Shown one piece after another: positions 46,448-55,262 of a DNA stretch of 64,000 bases. The stretch is from Variovorax brevis. GTDB lineage: Bacteria; Pseudomonadota; Gammaproteobacteria; Burkholderiales; Burkholderiaceae_C. Made by a program: the position numbers and the translations under genes. Numbering within the stretch: the stretch's first letter is position 1; every line of letters starts with the position of its first letter. Location: positions 372,001-436,000 of the forward strand of contig NZ_JASZYG010000003.1 in the NCBI RefSeq assembly GCF_030317105.1, given 5' to 3'. The notes under the pieces are model-generated. The model searched no databases and was not told where the DNA came from. It saw only the letters and a list, made by a program, of their open reading frames with translations.

Positions 46448-48070
46448 TCATGCCTGCCTCTTCTTCATCGCGCGCGTGTCGATGCAGTTGGCTTCGCCCG
46501 GCAGCGCATGCGCGAGTTCACGCAGCTGGCCGCGCTGGATCTTCTGCGACGGCGTCAACGGCAACGCGTCGACGAAGGCGACGTAACCCGGCGCCTTGTA
46601 GTAGGCCAGCTGCGCCAGCGCGTGATCGACGATGCTCGTGGCAATCGTGGAGGCGGACGATGCATCCACGCCCTCCCGCAACACGATGCAGGCCAGTACC
46701 TCGTCGCCGCGCACCGCATCGGGCGTGGCCGCGACGGCGGAAGCCTTCACGGCCGGATGCTGATTGAGCACGCTCTCCACTTCGACCGCGGAGATGTTCT
46801 CCCCGCTGCGGCGAATCACGTTCTTCTTGCGGTCGACGAAGAAGAAGTTGCCATCGGCATCACGGCGCACCAGATCGCCGGTGTGGAACCAGCCATCCGC
46901 CCATGCCTCTTGCGTGGCCTTGTCGTCCTTGAGGTAGCCGGAGAAGAAGTAGCGGCGCGGATCGTCGCCGGCCGAACGCACCAGCAGTTCGCCCGGCGCA
47001 TCGCCCACCACGTCGCGGCCTTCTTCATCGACCAGACGCAGGTCAAGGAATTCCGGCTGCCGTCCGAAGCAACTGTTGCCCACCAGACGCGGCTCGCGAT
47101 TGGCCATGACGCAGGCTCCGGCACCCGTCTCGGTCATGGCCCATGCCTCGACCAGCGGGAACGCAAAGCGCTCTTCGAAGGGCGCGTGGTTCTTGCGGTC
47201 CACGCCGGCGCCGAAGCCCCAGCGGATGGCATGTTCGCGGTCTGACGCGGCGGCAGGCGCGCTGAGCAGCATCGCCGGCATCACGCCAAGGTAGTGCGCA
47301 ATGGTGGCGCCGCTTTCGCGCGCGCTTTGCAGCCAGCTCTTGGGGTGAAAGCGATCGAGTTGCACCAGACAGCCGCCCGCCACCAGCACCACCATGGTGG
47401 AGAACGCCATCGCGTTCATGTGGTTCAGCGGCAGCGGCGTGATGACGCGCTCCGTGTCGGGGCGAATGCTGCACACGCCGTCCAGCGACGCGTACCACTC
47501 GCCTGCGCGCAGGAAATAGTCATTGGTCAGGATGCAGCCCTTGGGACGACCCGTGGTGCCCGATGTGTAGAGCAGGCCGCATTCGGTGTTCAGGCCGACG
47601 GGTTCGCCAGCGCGCGGCGCGGGGGTGCGCGCGCGGGGCACTTCGCCGTCAGGGGGCATCGTGCTGAAGGCCACGCCAGCTTCCGTCGCCGCCGTCCGCA
47701 GGTCGGTCGCGCGAGCCGGCAGCGTGACCGCCAGACCCATCTCGCTGTGGCCGATGAGGTAGATCAGTTCGGCCGAGCGCATTTCCGCATTGATGGGCAC
47801 CACGCTCACGCCCAGTGCGTTGAGCGCGAACCAATGGAAGAAGTACGCGGGCCGGTTTTCAAGCAGCAGGCCGACGCGGTGGCCGTGGCCCCAGCCGGCG
47901 GCTTGGTAGGCGTTGCGCAGGCGCTCGACTTCGGCTGCGGCCTGGCCCCAACTCGTGGCGCCCGCGGGAATCCCGTAGGCAGCGGCCGTGACCGGCTCGG
48001 TGAACAGGAAATCCGCATCCGGCGTGCGGACAGCCGTCGCGCGGAAGACGTCGTAGACAGTGGCGTGCAT
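46448..48070 (-). CDS. AMP-forming acyl-CoA ligase (540 aa)
   Basis: This is an ANL-superfamily ligase. The P-loop is LLYTSGTTGRPKGCILTNDY and the A5 motif region is LVEAWAMTETGAGA. The hinge is FHTGDLVRRDADGNFFFVDRKKNVIRRSGENIS, and the catalytic Lys is in LTPSQKIQRGQLRE. The start MHATVYDVFRA at 48070 fits the domain; a longer frame to 48481 is an artefact overlapping the beta subunit gene. It probably makes the CoA thioester that the downstream thiolase-like pair cleaves. Confidence 0.9.
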   Translation of the reverse strand: MHATVYDVFRATAVRTPDADFLFTEPVTAAAYGIPAGATSWGQAAAEVERLRNAYQAAGWGHGHRVGLLLENRPAYFFHWFALNALGVSVVPINAEMRSAELIYLIGHSEMGLAVTLPARATDLRTAATEAGVAFSTMPPDGEVPRARTPAPRAGEPVGLNTECGLLYTSGTTGRPKGCILTNDYFLRAGEWYASLDGVCSIRPDTERVITPLPLNHMNAMAFSTMVVLVAGGCLVQLDRFHPKSWLQSARESGATIAHYLGVMPAMLLSAPAAASDREHAIRWGFGAGVDRKNHAPFEERFAFPLVEAWAMTETGAGACVMANREPRLVGNSCFGRQPEFLDLRLVDEEGRDVVGDAPGELLVRSAGDDPRRYFFSGYLKDDKATQEAWADGWFHTGDLVRRDADGNFFFVDRKKNVIRRSGENISAVEVESVLNQHPAVKASAVAATPDAVRGDEVLACIVLREGVDASSASTIATSIVDHALAQLAYYKAPGYVAFVDALPLTPSQKIQRGQLRELAHALPGEANCIDTRAMKKRQA

Positions 48071-48078
48071 GGGGTCGG

Positions 48079-48558
48079 TCAAATGAACAACTGCACGGCC
48101 GGCAATGCGGCGTCGCAGTTGAGAAGGTTCACGCGCTTGAGCGTCATGCGCAGCGCGCCATCGCTCAAGGTCAAGTGATGGAAGAAGCTGCCGACGTAGA
48201 ACTGCAACTCGTCGCCTTGCGACTCGGTGTAGTGGAACTCGGTGCGCACGACGAACTTGTTCGCTTCCTCGTCGAAGCTTTCGACGGTCGGCGTTTGCAG
48301 CAGGTGATGGCAGCGGCTCGGCGGTTGCTGCGAGAAGGCGCGCGGGCTCTTCAGGCGCTCGATGCGCAGCTCGCGCAGCAGCTTGTCCTCGTACATGTGC
48401 GAGGTGTGCTGGAAGCCGTCTTCCTGATCCGGAACGAGCGGCACCCAATAGAAGGCGTCGTCGGTGAAGAGCGCGTTCCACTCTTCATAGCGCTTGCCGT
48501 CGAGCAGGCGACATTCGTGCACGACGAAGTCGATGAGGTCCTGGCGGTTGATGGTCAT
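48079..48558 (-). CDS. Rieske-type aromatic dioxygenase beta subunit, first set (159 aa)
   Basis: This is the small subunit of the ring-hydroxylating oxygenase. The motif LLDGKRYEEWNALFTDDAFYWVP near residue 18 and SRCHHLLQTPTVE in the middle match the NTF2-like beta subunits. It begins 12 nt after the alpha subunit gene and ends 8 nt before the ligase start. It is paralogous to the 166-residue subunit at 37944-38444. Confidence 0.9.
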   Translation of the reverse strand: MTINRQDLIDFVVHECRLLDGKRYEEWNALFTDDAFYWVPLVPDQEDGFQHTSHMYEDKLLRELRIERLKSPRAFSQQPPSRCHHLLQTPTVESFDEEANKFVVRTEFHYTESQGDELQFYVGSFFHHLTLSDGALRMTLKRVNLLNCDAALPAVQLFI

Positions 48559-48570
48559 CTCGGTCGCCCC

Positions 48571-49884
48571 TTACATCGTCGACGTCATGTGGCGTTCCCA
48601 AGCGCGGTACTGGTTGCGCATGGAGATCTCGCTGGTGCCGATGGTGGTCACGTCCTTCTGACCCACTTCCGACGCGTCGAAGTTGCGGTGCAGGCTCACC
48701 CACTCGTTGCCGCTCGCATGCAGGCCGGCCTGAATGCCGCGATAGGCCTGCAAGTCGTCATGGCCAACGATGGAGAACGGCGAGTTGATCAAGCGGTTGT
48801 ACATCGTCGTGCGATGCAGCAGTTCCGGTGGCGCGCCCTTCAGCCGGAAGGTCCAGCTTTCCACCAACGTCTTGTCGACAGCGATCGGACGGATCACGCG
48901 AATCGACTGGATCGCGCCCTTGATCGTCAGGTTGGGGTAATACACCGTGTTGTGCCGCGCCAGTCCGAGGATCTGCTGCGTGCGCTCCGGGCCGTATTTC
49001 GCTTGCATGGCCGCGTCGTATTCCGGAATCGCCGAGTACTTGCTGTGGATGCTGTAGTGCACGCCCGAGAAGCTGTGGCCATTGTCGAACACGCGCACGC
49101 CCATGTCCTCGAAGAACTTGTAGTCCGACATGAAGGGCACGAACTGTTCGATGGCCATGGGCTTGGGTTCGTCAGCCGGCTTGCCCGACCACATGGTCTT
49201 GGCGGTGCCGGCCGAGGACTCGTGCGCCACCATGGGGTGCATGGTGTCGTTGAGGTTCTCGATGAACATCTTCCAGTTGCACTGGTGCATGAAGCGCAGG
49301 CAGCCGCCGGCAATCTCGAGTTCGCCTTCAGGCGAACGGTCGGCCATGTTGTCGATAGAACTCAGTGAGTCGCCGAAGAACTCCTCGAAGTCCGGACCGA
49401 CGTCGTTGAGCTTGACGAAGATGAAGCCGCGGTACAGGCGCACGTTCTTCACCTGCGTCAGGCCCTTGGCCGATTCGCACTCATTGAGTTGCGTGCCTTC
49501 GTAGCCGTTCTTCAACGGAATCGACAGCAGCGAGCCATCCGTCTTGAAAGTCCACGCGTGATACGGGCAGCGGAAGAACTTGCCGGTGTTGCCGCAAGGT
49601 GCGCTCACCAGCCGCGAACCCTTGTGCGCGCAGCGGTTCATCATGACGCGCACCGAGTTGTCGGTGTGGCGCACCACGATCAGCGGGCGTCCGGCAATCT
49701 CGACGTTGAGATAGTCGCCCGGCTTGGGCAACTGGCTGTCGTGGCCGACGAAGTTCCAGGTGTTCGCGAAGAAGTGTTCCTGCTCCAGCTCGAACAGTTC
49801 GGGGTTGATGTAGATGTCGCGGTGCACGCGGTCGGGTTGCACCAGCGCGCGGATCGCTTCGGGGTTGCCGCGGTAGCTTGTCAT
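48571..49884 (-). CDS. Rieske-type aromatic dioxygenase alpha subunit, first set (437 aa)
   Basis: The Rieske ligands are Cys85, His87, Cys106 and His109. The mononuclear iron motif is ENLNDTMHPMVAHES with Asp and two His. The start MTSYRGNPEA at 49884 corresponds exactly to the paralogue at 38441-39766, and the first 110 residues of the two align without gaps. It is followed by its beta subunit gene and preceded by a reductase gene, so this set is complete. Within the supercluster it is the best candidate for the initial ring dioxygenation. Confidence 0.93.
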   Translation of the reverse strand: MTSYRGNPEAIRALVQPDRVHRDIYINPELFELEQEHFFANTWNFVGHDSQLPKPGDYLNVEIAGRPLIVVRHTDNSVRVMMNRCAHKGSRLVSAPCGNTGKFFRCPYHAWTFKTDGSLLSIPLKNGYEGTQLNECESAKGLTQVKNVRLYRGFIFVKLNDVGPDFEEFFGDSLSSIDNMADRSPEGELEIAGGCLRFMHQCNWKMFIENLNDTMHPMVAHESSAGTAKTMWSGKPADEPKPMAIEQFVPFMSDYKFFEDMGVRVFDNGHSFSGVHYSIHSKYSAIPEYDAAMQAKYGPERTQQILGLARHNTVYYPNLTIKGAIQSIRVIRPIAVDKTLVESWTFRLKGAPPELLHRTTMYNRLINSPFSIVGHDDLQAYRGIQAGLHASGNEWVSLHRNFDASEVGQKDVTTIGTSEISMRNQYRAWERHMTSTM

Positions 49885-49903
49885 TCTTGGGTCTCCTGAA
49901 TTC

Positions 49904-50899
49904 CTAGACGTCCAGCACCAGGCGCGCACCTTTTGCGCGCGAGATGCAGATCTGGATCACATTGCCGGCCGCCTTCTCGCTGGCCATCAGCACGTAGTCG
50001 CGGTGGTCGATCTCGCCTTCCATCACCGGCGTCGCGCACACGCCGCACTCGCCGCGCTTGCAGTCGTACATCGGGTCGCAGCCTTCATCGATCATGCAGT
50101 CGAGGATGGTCTTGTCGGCGGGCACGGTGAAGGTCTTGCCCGACATCGCGAGCACGACTTCGAAGGGATGGTCGCCCTCTTCCACCGCCGGCGTGGTGAA
50201 GAGTTCGAAGTGCACGCGGTCGTGCGTCCAGCCGCGCTTTTGCGTGGCGGCGAGCACGGCGTCGAGCATGACCTTCGGGCCGCAGACGTAGAGCTGATCC
50301 TGCGGTGCGCAGCCGTCGAGCAAGGCTTCGATGTTCAGCGGCGCACCGGCTTCGACGTCGGCGTGCACGATCAGATCGTCGGCCAGCAGCGATTGCAGCT
50401 CAGGCAGGAAAGCCATCAGCTCGCGGCTGCGGCCGGCGTAGTGCATGCGGACCGGCAGGCCTTGCGCCTTGCGTTGGGCCGCCATGCTGATCATGGGCGT
50501 GATGCCGATGCCGCCTGCGATCAGCACGGCACGGGCCGCACCTTCGTGAAGCGGAAAGTCGTTCTTCGGCACCTCGATGGTCAGCGCATCGCCTTCCTTC
50601 AGGCTCTGGTGCATGAAGCGCGAGCCGCCACGGCCATCGTCTTCGATGCGAACAGCGATCACGTACTCGGTGGGCGCGTCGGTCACGCCCTGCTGCGCGG
50701 CAGGGTTGATGAGCGAGTAGTGGCGCCAGTCTTCCTTGCCGTCCGGCAGCGTGACCTTCACGCGGATGTGGGCGCCGGCCGTGAAGCCCGGCAACGCGGC
50801 GCCATCGTCGGCCCGCAGGCGGAACATGCGGATCAGCGGGTTGAGCTGACGCGCTTCCGCAACGCGCAGGGTCAGCGTGGGCAGTGGTTCATGTGACAT
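49904..50899 (-). CDS. FAD/[2Fe-2S] oxygenase reductase, VanB-like (331 aa)
   Basis: This is a phthalate/vanillate-type reductase. An FAD-binding domain comes first (RHYSLINPAAQ holds the RxYS flavin motif). A NAD-binding domain follows (VLIAGGIGITPMISMA, then YVCGPKVMLDAV). The C-terminal plant-type ferredoxin has Cys ligands in CKRGECGVC and a last Cys in IQICIS. It passes electrons from NADH to the Rieske oxygenase. The start MSHEPLPT at 50899 is preferred. It is the only such reductase in the window, although two oxygenases are present. Confidence 0.92.
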   Translation of the reverse strand: MSHEPLPTLTLRVAEARQLNPLIRMFRLRADDGAALPGFTAGAHIRVKVTLPDGKEDWRHYSLINPAAQQGVTDAPTEYVIAVRIEDDGRGGSRFMHQSLKEGDALTIEVPKNDFPLHEGAARAVLIAGGIGITPMISMAAQRKAQGLPVRMHYAGRSRELMAFLPELQSLLADDLIVHADVEAGAPLNIEALLDGCAPQDQLYVCGPKVMLDAVLAATQKRGWTHDRVHFELFTTPAVEEGDHPFEVVLAMSGKTFTVPADKTILDCMIDEGCDPMYDCKRGECGVCATPVMEGEIDHRDYVLMASEKAAGNVIQICISRAKGARLVLDV

Positions 50900-50919
50900 G
50901 GTCTTGTCTCCCTTCAATA

Positions 50920-52425
50920 TCAGGCGAGTGCGTAGCGGGCCAGCACGTCGCGCAGCTTGTTGCCGTGTTCGTCGGCAAGCGCAGCGTCGCGCAGCTCGCG
51001 CAAGGTGGCGGGGGCCAGCGTGCTGCCGGCGCGTTGGGCGGCGCCCATCACCAGTTCGTAGTTGCGCAAACCGCGCTCGTGGGTGTCGCTGTAGCCCTTG
51101 ACGAGGCGCTGGCATTCGGCGATCTCCAGCGCCAGCGCCGGGTTGATGGCGGCCGTCAGCGCGATGCGGTCCAGCCACTGCTCAATCAACTGGTTCTCGT
51201 GCGCGAAGCGCGTGGTGGATCGGCGCCAGCGCGCAGCAGCCGCCACGCAGCGCAGCAGGAGGAATCCGTGCACCGAACTGGTCTTGATCACACGACCCTT
51301 TTGCGTCATGCGCTCGACAATCCGGCGCGGCGCGCCCGAGTTCATCAACCAGCGGCCGATGCCACCAGGCAAGGTCTCGCAGATTTCCTGCAGGCGCGGA
51401 TGCATGTATTCGTTGATGGCCACGAGCTGATCCGACTTCACGCCGGATTCGTCGCGCACGCGATCGAAGCGGGTGGCGCGGGTCTTCAATGCGGCGACGC
51501 GTGCGGTGTCTTCGTAGGACATCCATAGCGCGAGATGGCGCGCGGTGCTTTCAGCGAGCCGGCCGCCGTCGTTCAAGGGCAGCGCGTGGATCTTGGCCAT
51601 GCGGTCGAGATAGGTGCCGGCATAGGCGATGTCCTGATAGTCGATCAGCCGGCGCACGCCTTCCAGCAGCAGGAAATGCGCGGTTTCAGGAAACTCACGC
51701 TGCACGCGCTCGACCAGTGCGCGCACCTGCGGATGCTTCGGCGCCGGGGCAGCGCGTGCGGGCAATGGCATCGCAGGCGCGTCCTGCTCCGACCCCGACT
51801 GCACGCGATCGAACGCACCACCAAAGGCCTTCAGGCTTGGCTTGACGCCCACACCGCCGCGCTCCACCGTGGCTTCGAACTGCGCGCGGCTGAAGGGCAG
51901 CACGCCCGAGCCAGCCAGCGCGCCAAAGAGCACAGCGCTGATCACGCTGCCAGCCTCTTCCGCCGCCTTCGCCATGTCATGGCGAATGAAGCGCTTGGCC
52001 GCTTTCTGCGCGTGGTCGATGAGTTGCGTGCTGTCGACACGGCCATCGCCCATCGCCGACTTCTCGGCGATCGAATACACGCGATGCGTCGAAGCAAGAA
52101 GCGTCGTGCGGTCCTGCGTGACCAGCCCGCGCTGCACCGCACGGCCGGCTTCCATCAGTTCAGAGGCGAGCACGACGTCGACGTCGCCCGGCAGCGGCAT
52201 CAACGCCAGCACCGGCTTGCCGCCATCCGCCCTGGCACGCGCCTCGGGGTACAGCTCGACGTAGTAGATCGTGGCGCCAGTGCGCTGCGCAACGCCCGGC
52301 ACCGAAGTGGTCTGCGCGATGTAGCCGTTGTGTTCGCCGAGATCGACGATCCAGTCGGCCAGCACGCCGCCGCCCTCGCCGCCCATGGCGAGGATGGCAA
52401 TCTTGATAGGTTGTGTAGCGTTCAT
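50920..52425 (-). CDS. iorB: Indolepyruvate ferredoxin oxidoreductase beta subunit IorB (501 aa)
   Basis: The N-terminal 190 residues are the KOR gamma-type domain, starting KIAILAMGGEGGGVLADWIVD. The remaining part is the long DUF6537-like extension found in the fused proteobacterial IorB. It lies 6 nt after iorA. With IorA it forms an enzyme that oxidatively decarboxylates aryl 2-oxo acids to aryl-CoA, reducing ferredoxin. In this cluster an aromatic glyoxylate such as isatinate could be the real substrate; that is inference. Confidence 0.9.
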   Translation of the reverse strand: MNATQPIKIAILAMGGEGGGVLADWIVDLGEHNGYIAQTTSVPGVAQRTGATIYYVELYPEARARADGGKPVLALMPLPGDVDVVLASELMEAGRAVQRGLVTQDRTTLLASTHRVYSIAEKSAMGDGRVDSTQLIDHAQKAAKRFIRHDMAKAAEEAGSVISAVLFGALAGSGVLPFSRAQFEATVERGGVGVKPSLKAFGGAFDRVQSGSEQDAPAMPLPARAAPAPKHPQVRALVERVQREFPETAHFLLLEGVRRLIDYQDIAYAGTYLDRMAKIHALPLNDGGRLAESTARHLALWMSYEDTARVAALKTRATRFDRVRDESGVKSDQLVAINEYMHPRLQEICETLPGGIGRWLMNSGAPRRIVERMTQKGRVIKTSSVHGFLLLRCVAAAARWRRSTTRFAHENQLIEQWLDRIALTAAINPALALEIAECQRLVKGYSDTHERGLRNYELVMGAAQRAGSTLAPATLRELRDAALADEHGNKLRDVLARYALA

Positions 52426-52431
52426 GAAATC

Positions 52432-54615
52432 TCAGAAAGCGAAGCGCTCGCGGCGCTTGGCGTCACCGCGCTGCATCCAGCCGATGACGGCGGAACGCAC
52501 GCGTTGCAGCAAACGGTCGAAGGACGTCGGATTGCTCACGACCTGCGCTTTGTAGAACGACGGGCACAGCACCGCGGCATGGGACACGTCGCCGCAGTTG
52601 CCGCAGCCGACGCAGCTGTCGAGCACGGTCGCGATCGGGTCGGTGCGCAGCGGATCGGGGTTCGGCTTGATCGACAGCGACGGGCAACCCGACAGCCGGA
52701 TGCACGAATGGTCGCCCGTGCAGGTGTCCGGGTCGATGCCGAACTTCTCGCGCACCACCCGCTTGCCTTCCGCCACGGCCTTGCGCACCAGCGGCTTCTC
52801 GCGGCGCTGCTTGTTGAGCATGCATTCCGACTGCGCGATGAGCACCTTCGGGCCCTTCTGCTTCGTCGTGAGCGCTTCGCGCAGCACGTCGCGCATGCCG
52901 GCCACGTCGTAGGTTCGGCGCATCGTCTTGACCCACTTTACGCCCACGCCGCGCACGGCCTGCTCGATCTCATGACCGGTGCTGCGCGTCGGGTTGTTCG
53001 CCTTCGACGACAGGATGTCCTGCCCGCCTGTCGCCGAGGTGTAGTTGTTGTCGACGACGATGGTCAGGTTGTCGCTGCGGTTGAACACCGCGTTGGCGAT
53101 GCCGCTGGTCAAACCGTTGTGCCAGAAGCCGCCGTCGCCCATCATCGAGATGGCACGCTTGCCGGCCGGCACGTTGAGCGCTGCCGCACCCGCCGTGCCC
53201 AGGCCGTAACCCATCGTCGTGTTGCCGAGATGGAACGGCGGCAGGATGGAGAACAGGTGACAGCCGATGTCGGCGCTGATGTGGTGCGGACCCAATTCGC
53301 GCTCGACAAGTTTCATCGCGCTGAAAATCGGCCGCTCCGGGCAACCCGTGCAGAAGCCCGGCGGCCGCGCGTGGACGCTTTCCTCCAAGGGACGCGAAGG
53401 CTCCGGCGCACCATCGACGCCAATGTCGGCGACGACCGTCAGCGGGATGACCTTGCGCACAGGCGCGGGCACCGGCAGCGGCGCGATGCGTTCATAGCGC
53501 TCGAAGAATTCGCGTGCGCCCTTCAGCAACACAGCGGCGGTGTACTCGCCCGCGACCGGCAGCATGTCCTTGCCATGCAGGGCCGCGCTGACGCCTGCTT
53601 GCCGCAGGATGGTCGCGATGTTCTGTTCGATGAAATTGGGCTGCCCCTCTTCCACCAGCAGCACCGCGCGCTTGCCTTCGCAAAAGCGCAGCACTTCGCT
53701 GTCGATCACTGGGTAGGCCACGTTCATGACGTAGAGCGGCACTTTCGAGTTGCCGTACACGTCGGCCAGGCCCAGTCGCTCCAGCGCGCGCATCATCGTG
53801 TTGTAGCTGCCGCCCTGCACGATCACGCCGATGTCGTCGGCGCCATCGTTGAAGAATTCGTTGAGCTTGCGCTCCTCGATGAAGCGCACGGCCGCGGGCC
53901 AGCGGTCCTTCACCTTTTCCTGCTCGTGCACGAAGCTCGCCGGCGGCAGCACGATGCGGCTGACGTCGCGCTGCGGCGTTTCGAGCGCGTCCTTCAGCGT
54001 GAACTTGGGCGGCACGTTGTCCGATGCGACGAATTGCCCGTGCACGTGGCATGCACGGATGCGAAGCTGCAGCATCACCGGCGTGCTGCTGGCTTCCGAC
54101 AGGTCGAAGCCCTGCTTCACTGCATCGACGATGGAAGGCAGGTTGGGCCGCGGGTCCAGCAGCCACATCTGCGACTTCATCGCGAACGCGTGGCTGCGCT
54201 CCTGCATGATGGAAGAGCCTTCGCCGTAGTCCTCGCCCACGATGATGAGCGCACCGCCGGTCACGCCGCCCGAGGCCAGGTTGGCCAGCGCATCGGAAGC
54301 CACATTGGTGCCCACCGTCGCCTTGAACGTCACGGCGCCACGCAGCGGATAGTTGACCGACGCCGCCAGCGTCGCCGCCGCCGTCGCCTCGCTCGCGCTG
54401 TTCTCGAAACGAATGCCCTGTTCGGACAGGATGTCCTGCGCGTCCGCAAGCACGTCCATCAGGTGCGAGATGGGCGAACCCTGATAACCGGCCACGTAGG
54501 CCACGCCCGACTCCAGCAAACCCTTGGTAACGGCAAGAATGCCTTCACCCGCGAAAACATCGCCAGCGCCGAGCCTCAGCTTTTTGACTTCCTCTACAAA
54601 GGACCGCTCAGCCAT
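52432..54615 (-). CDS. iorA: Indolepyruvate ferredoxin oxidoreductase alpha subunit IorA (727 aa)
   Basis: This is a thiamine-diphosphate enzyme with a pyrimidine-binding N-terminal domain (YVAGYQGSPISHLMDVLADA). The TPP pyrophosphate region is DIGCHLFSILPPFHLGNTTMGYG, then MMGDGGFWHNGLTSGIANAVFN and VDNNYTS. The C-terminal ferredoxin-like part has Cys residues in CTGDHSC and CVGCGNCG, for two iron-sulfur clusters. The start MAERSFVEEV at 54615 is chosen because the longer frame crosses the operator region. It is divergent from the MarR gene, its probable regulator. Confidence 0.93.
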   Translation of the reverse strand: MAERSFVEEVKKLRLGAGDVFAGEGILAVTKGLLESGVAYVAGYQGSPISHLMDVLADAQDILSEQGIRFENSASEATAAATLAASVNYPLRGAVTFKATVGTNVASDALANLASGGVTGGALIIVGEDYGEGSSIMQERSHAFAMKSQMWLLDPRPNLPSIVDAVKQGFDLSEASSTPVMLQLRIRACHVHGQFVASDNVPPKFTLKDALETPQRDVSRIVLPPASFVHEQEKVKDRWPAAVRFIEERKLNEFFNDGADDIGVIVQGGSYNTMMRALERLGLADVYGNSKVPLYVMNVAYPVIDSEVLRFCEGKRAVLLVEEGQPNFIEQNIATILRQAGVSAALHGKDMLPVAGEYTAAVLLKGAREFFERYERIAPLPVPAPVRKVIPLTVVADIGVDGAPEPSRPLEESVHARPPGFCTGCPERPIFSAMKLVERELGPHHISADIGCHLFSILPPFHLGNTTMGYGLGTAGAAALNVPAGKRAISMMGDGGFWHNGLTSGIANAVFNRSDNLTIVVDNNYTSATGGQDILSSKANNPTRSTGHEIEQAVRGVGVKWVKTMRRTYDVAGMRDVLREALTTKQKGPKVLIAQSECMLNKQRREKPLVRKAVAEGKRVVREKFGIDPDTCTGDHSCIRLSGCPSLSIKPNPDPLRTDPIATVLDSCVGCGNCGDVSHAAVLCPSFYKAQVVSNPTSFDRLLQRVRSAVIGWMQRGDAKRRERFAF

Positions 54616-54661
54616 GGTGCTCCTTGAAAACCCTCGAACCAAATCGTTCGAAGTCAGTATA

Positions 54662-54671
54662 TTCTTTAGAA
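54662..54671. promoter_or_regulatory. Candidate MarR operator in the iorA-marR divergent region
   Basis: The 74-bp gap between the divergent iorA and marR genes is AT-rich. It holds the palindrome TTCT-TT-AGAA and a TTCGAA site at 54647-54652. A dimeric MarR protein could bind here and control both directions. The assignment is by position and symmetry only. Confidence 0.4.
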
Positions 54672-54689
54672 CTGAACATATCCACAATC

Positions 54690-55229
54690 ATGAATAACCC
54701 TAGACAAGCAAGCAACGTGCCTGCACGAGCCCAGCGCAGCGGCTCTGCGGCGCAGGCGCACGCGCCCCGGCGTTTTGTCGATGACTACCTGCCCGCCCTG
54801 CTGGCGCAGGCCAGCCACCTGATCTCCTCGGAGTTCCACAAGGTCGCGCGGGACCACGGGTTCTCGGTGTCCGAATGGCGCGTGATGGCGACGCTCGCCG
54901 GCGGCGACGCCATCAGCATCGGCCGCCTCGCGCAGGTGGCGGTCATGAAGCAGCCGACGGTCACGCGCATGCTCGACCGCATGACGGCCAAGGGCCACGT
55001 CGAGCGCCTGCCCCACGACAGTGACCGGCGCATCACGCTGGTGCGCATCACCGACGTTGGCGAGCGCACCGTCAAGCAACTGATGGATCTGGCGCGCGAG
55101 CACGAACATCGTGTGCTGGAGCCCTTTGGGTTGAAGAGCGCGGAGGTGTTGAAGGAGACGCTACGGCGGATGATTGAGTTGCATGAGGACGCGGGCTCAG
55201 ACCCCGAATTCAGCGATGACAGCGACTGA
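54690..55229 (+). CDS. MarR-family transcriptional regulator (179 aa)
   Basis: The winged helix-turn-helix of MarR type is clear. FHKVARDHGFSVSEWRVMATLAGGD leads into ISIGRLAQVAVMKQPTVTRMLDRM, and the wing is VERLPHDSDRRITLVRITDVG. Residues 1-35 form a flexible tail. The start MNNPRQASN at 54690 is preferred to a frame entering the iorA gene. It is divergent from iorA and the only regulator of the supercluster in view, so it probably represses the pathway until the aromatic acid or its CoA ester binds. Confidence 0.92.
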   Translation: MNNPRQASNVPARAQRSGSAAQAHAPRRFVDDYLPALLAQASHLISSEFHKVARDHGFSVSEWRVMATLAGGDAISIGRLAQVAVMKQPTVTRMLDRMTAKGHVERLPHDSDRRITLVRITDVGERTVKQLMDLAREHEHRVLEPFGLKSAEVLKETLRRMIELHEDAGSDPEFSDDSD

Positions 55230-55262
55230 CGTCGTTCATTGAATCAATACAGCGCTGCCGCA

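Noticed and set aside
51535..54627. Very long plus-strand open frame (1030 codons) opposite iorAB
   Set aside because: It is rich in His, Arg, Gln and Ala without domains and lies exactly antisense to two well-supported genes; it is a high-GC shadow frame.
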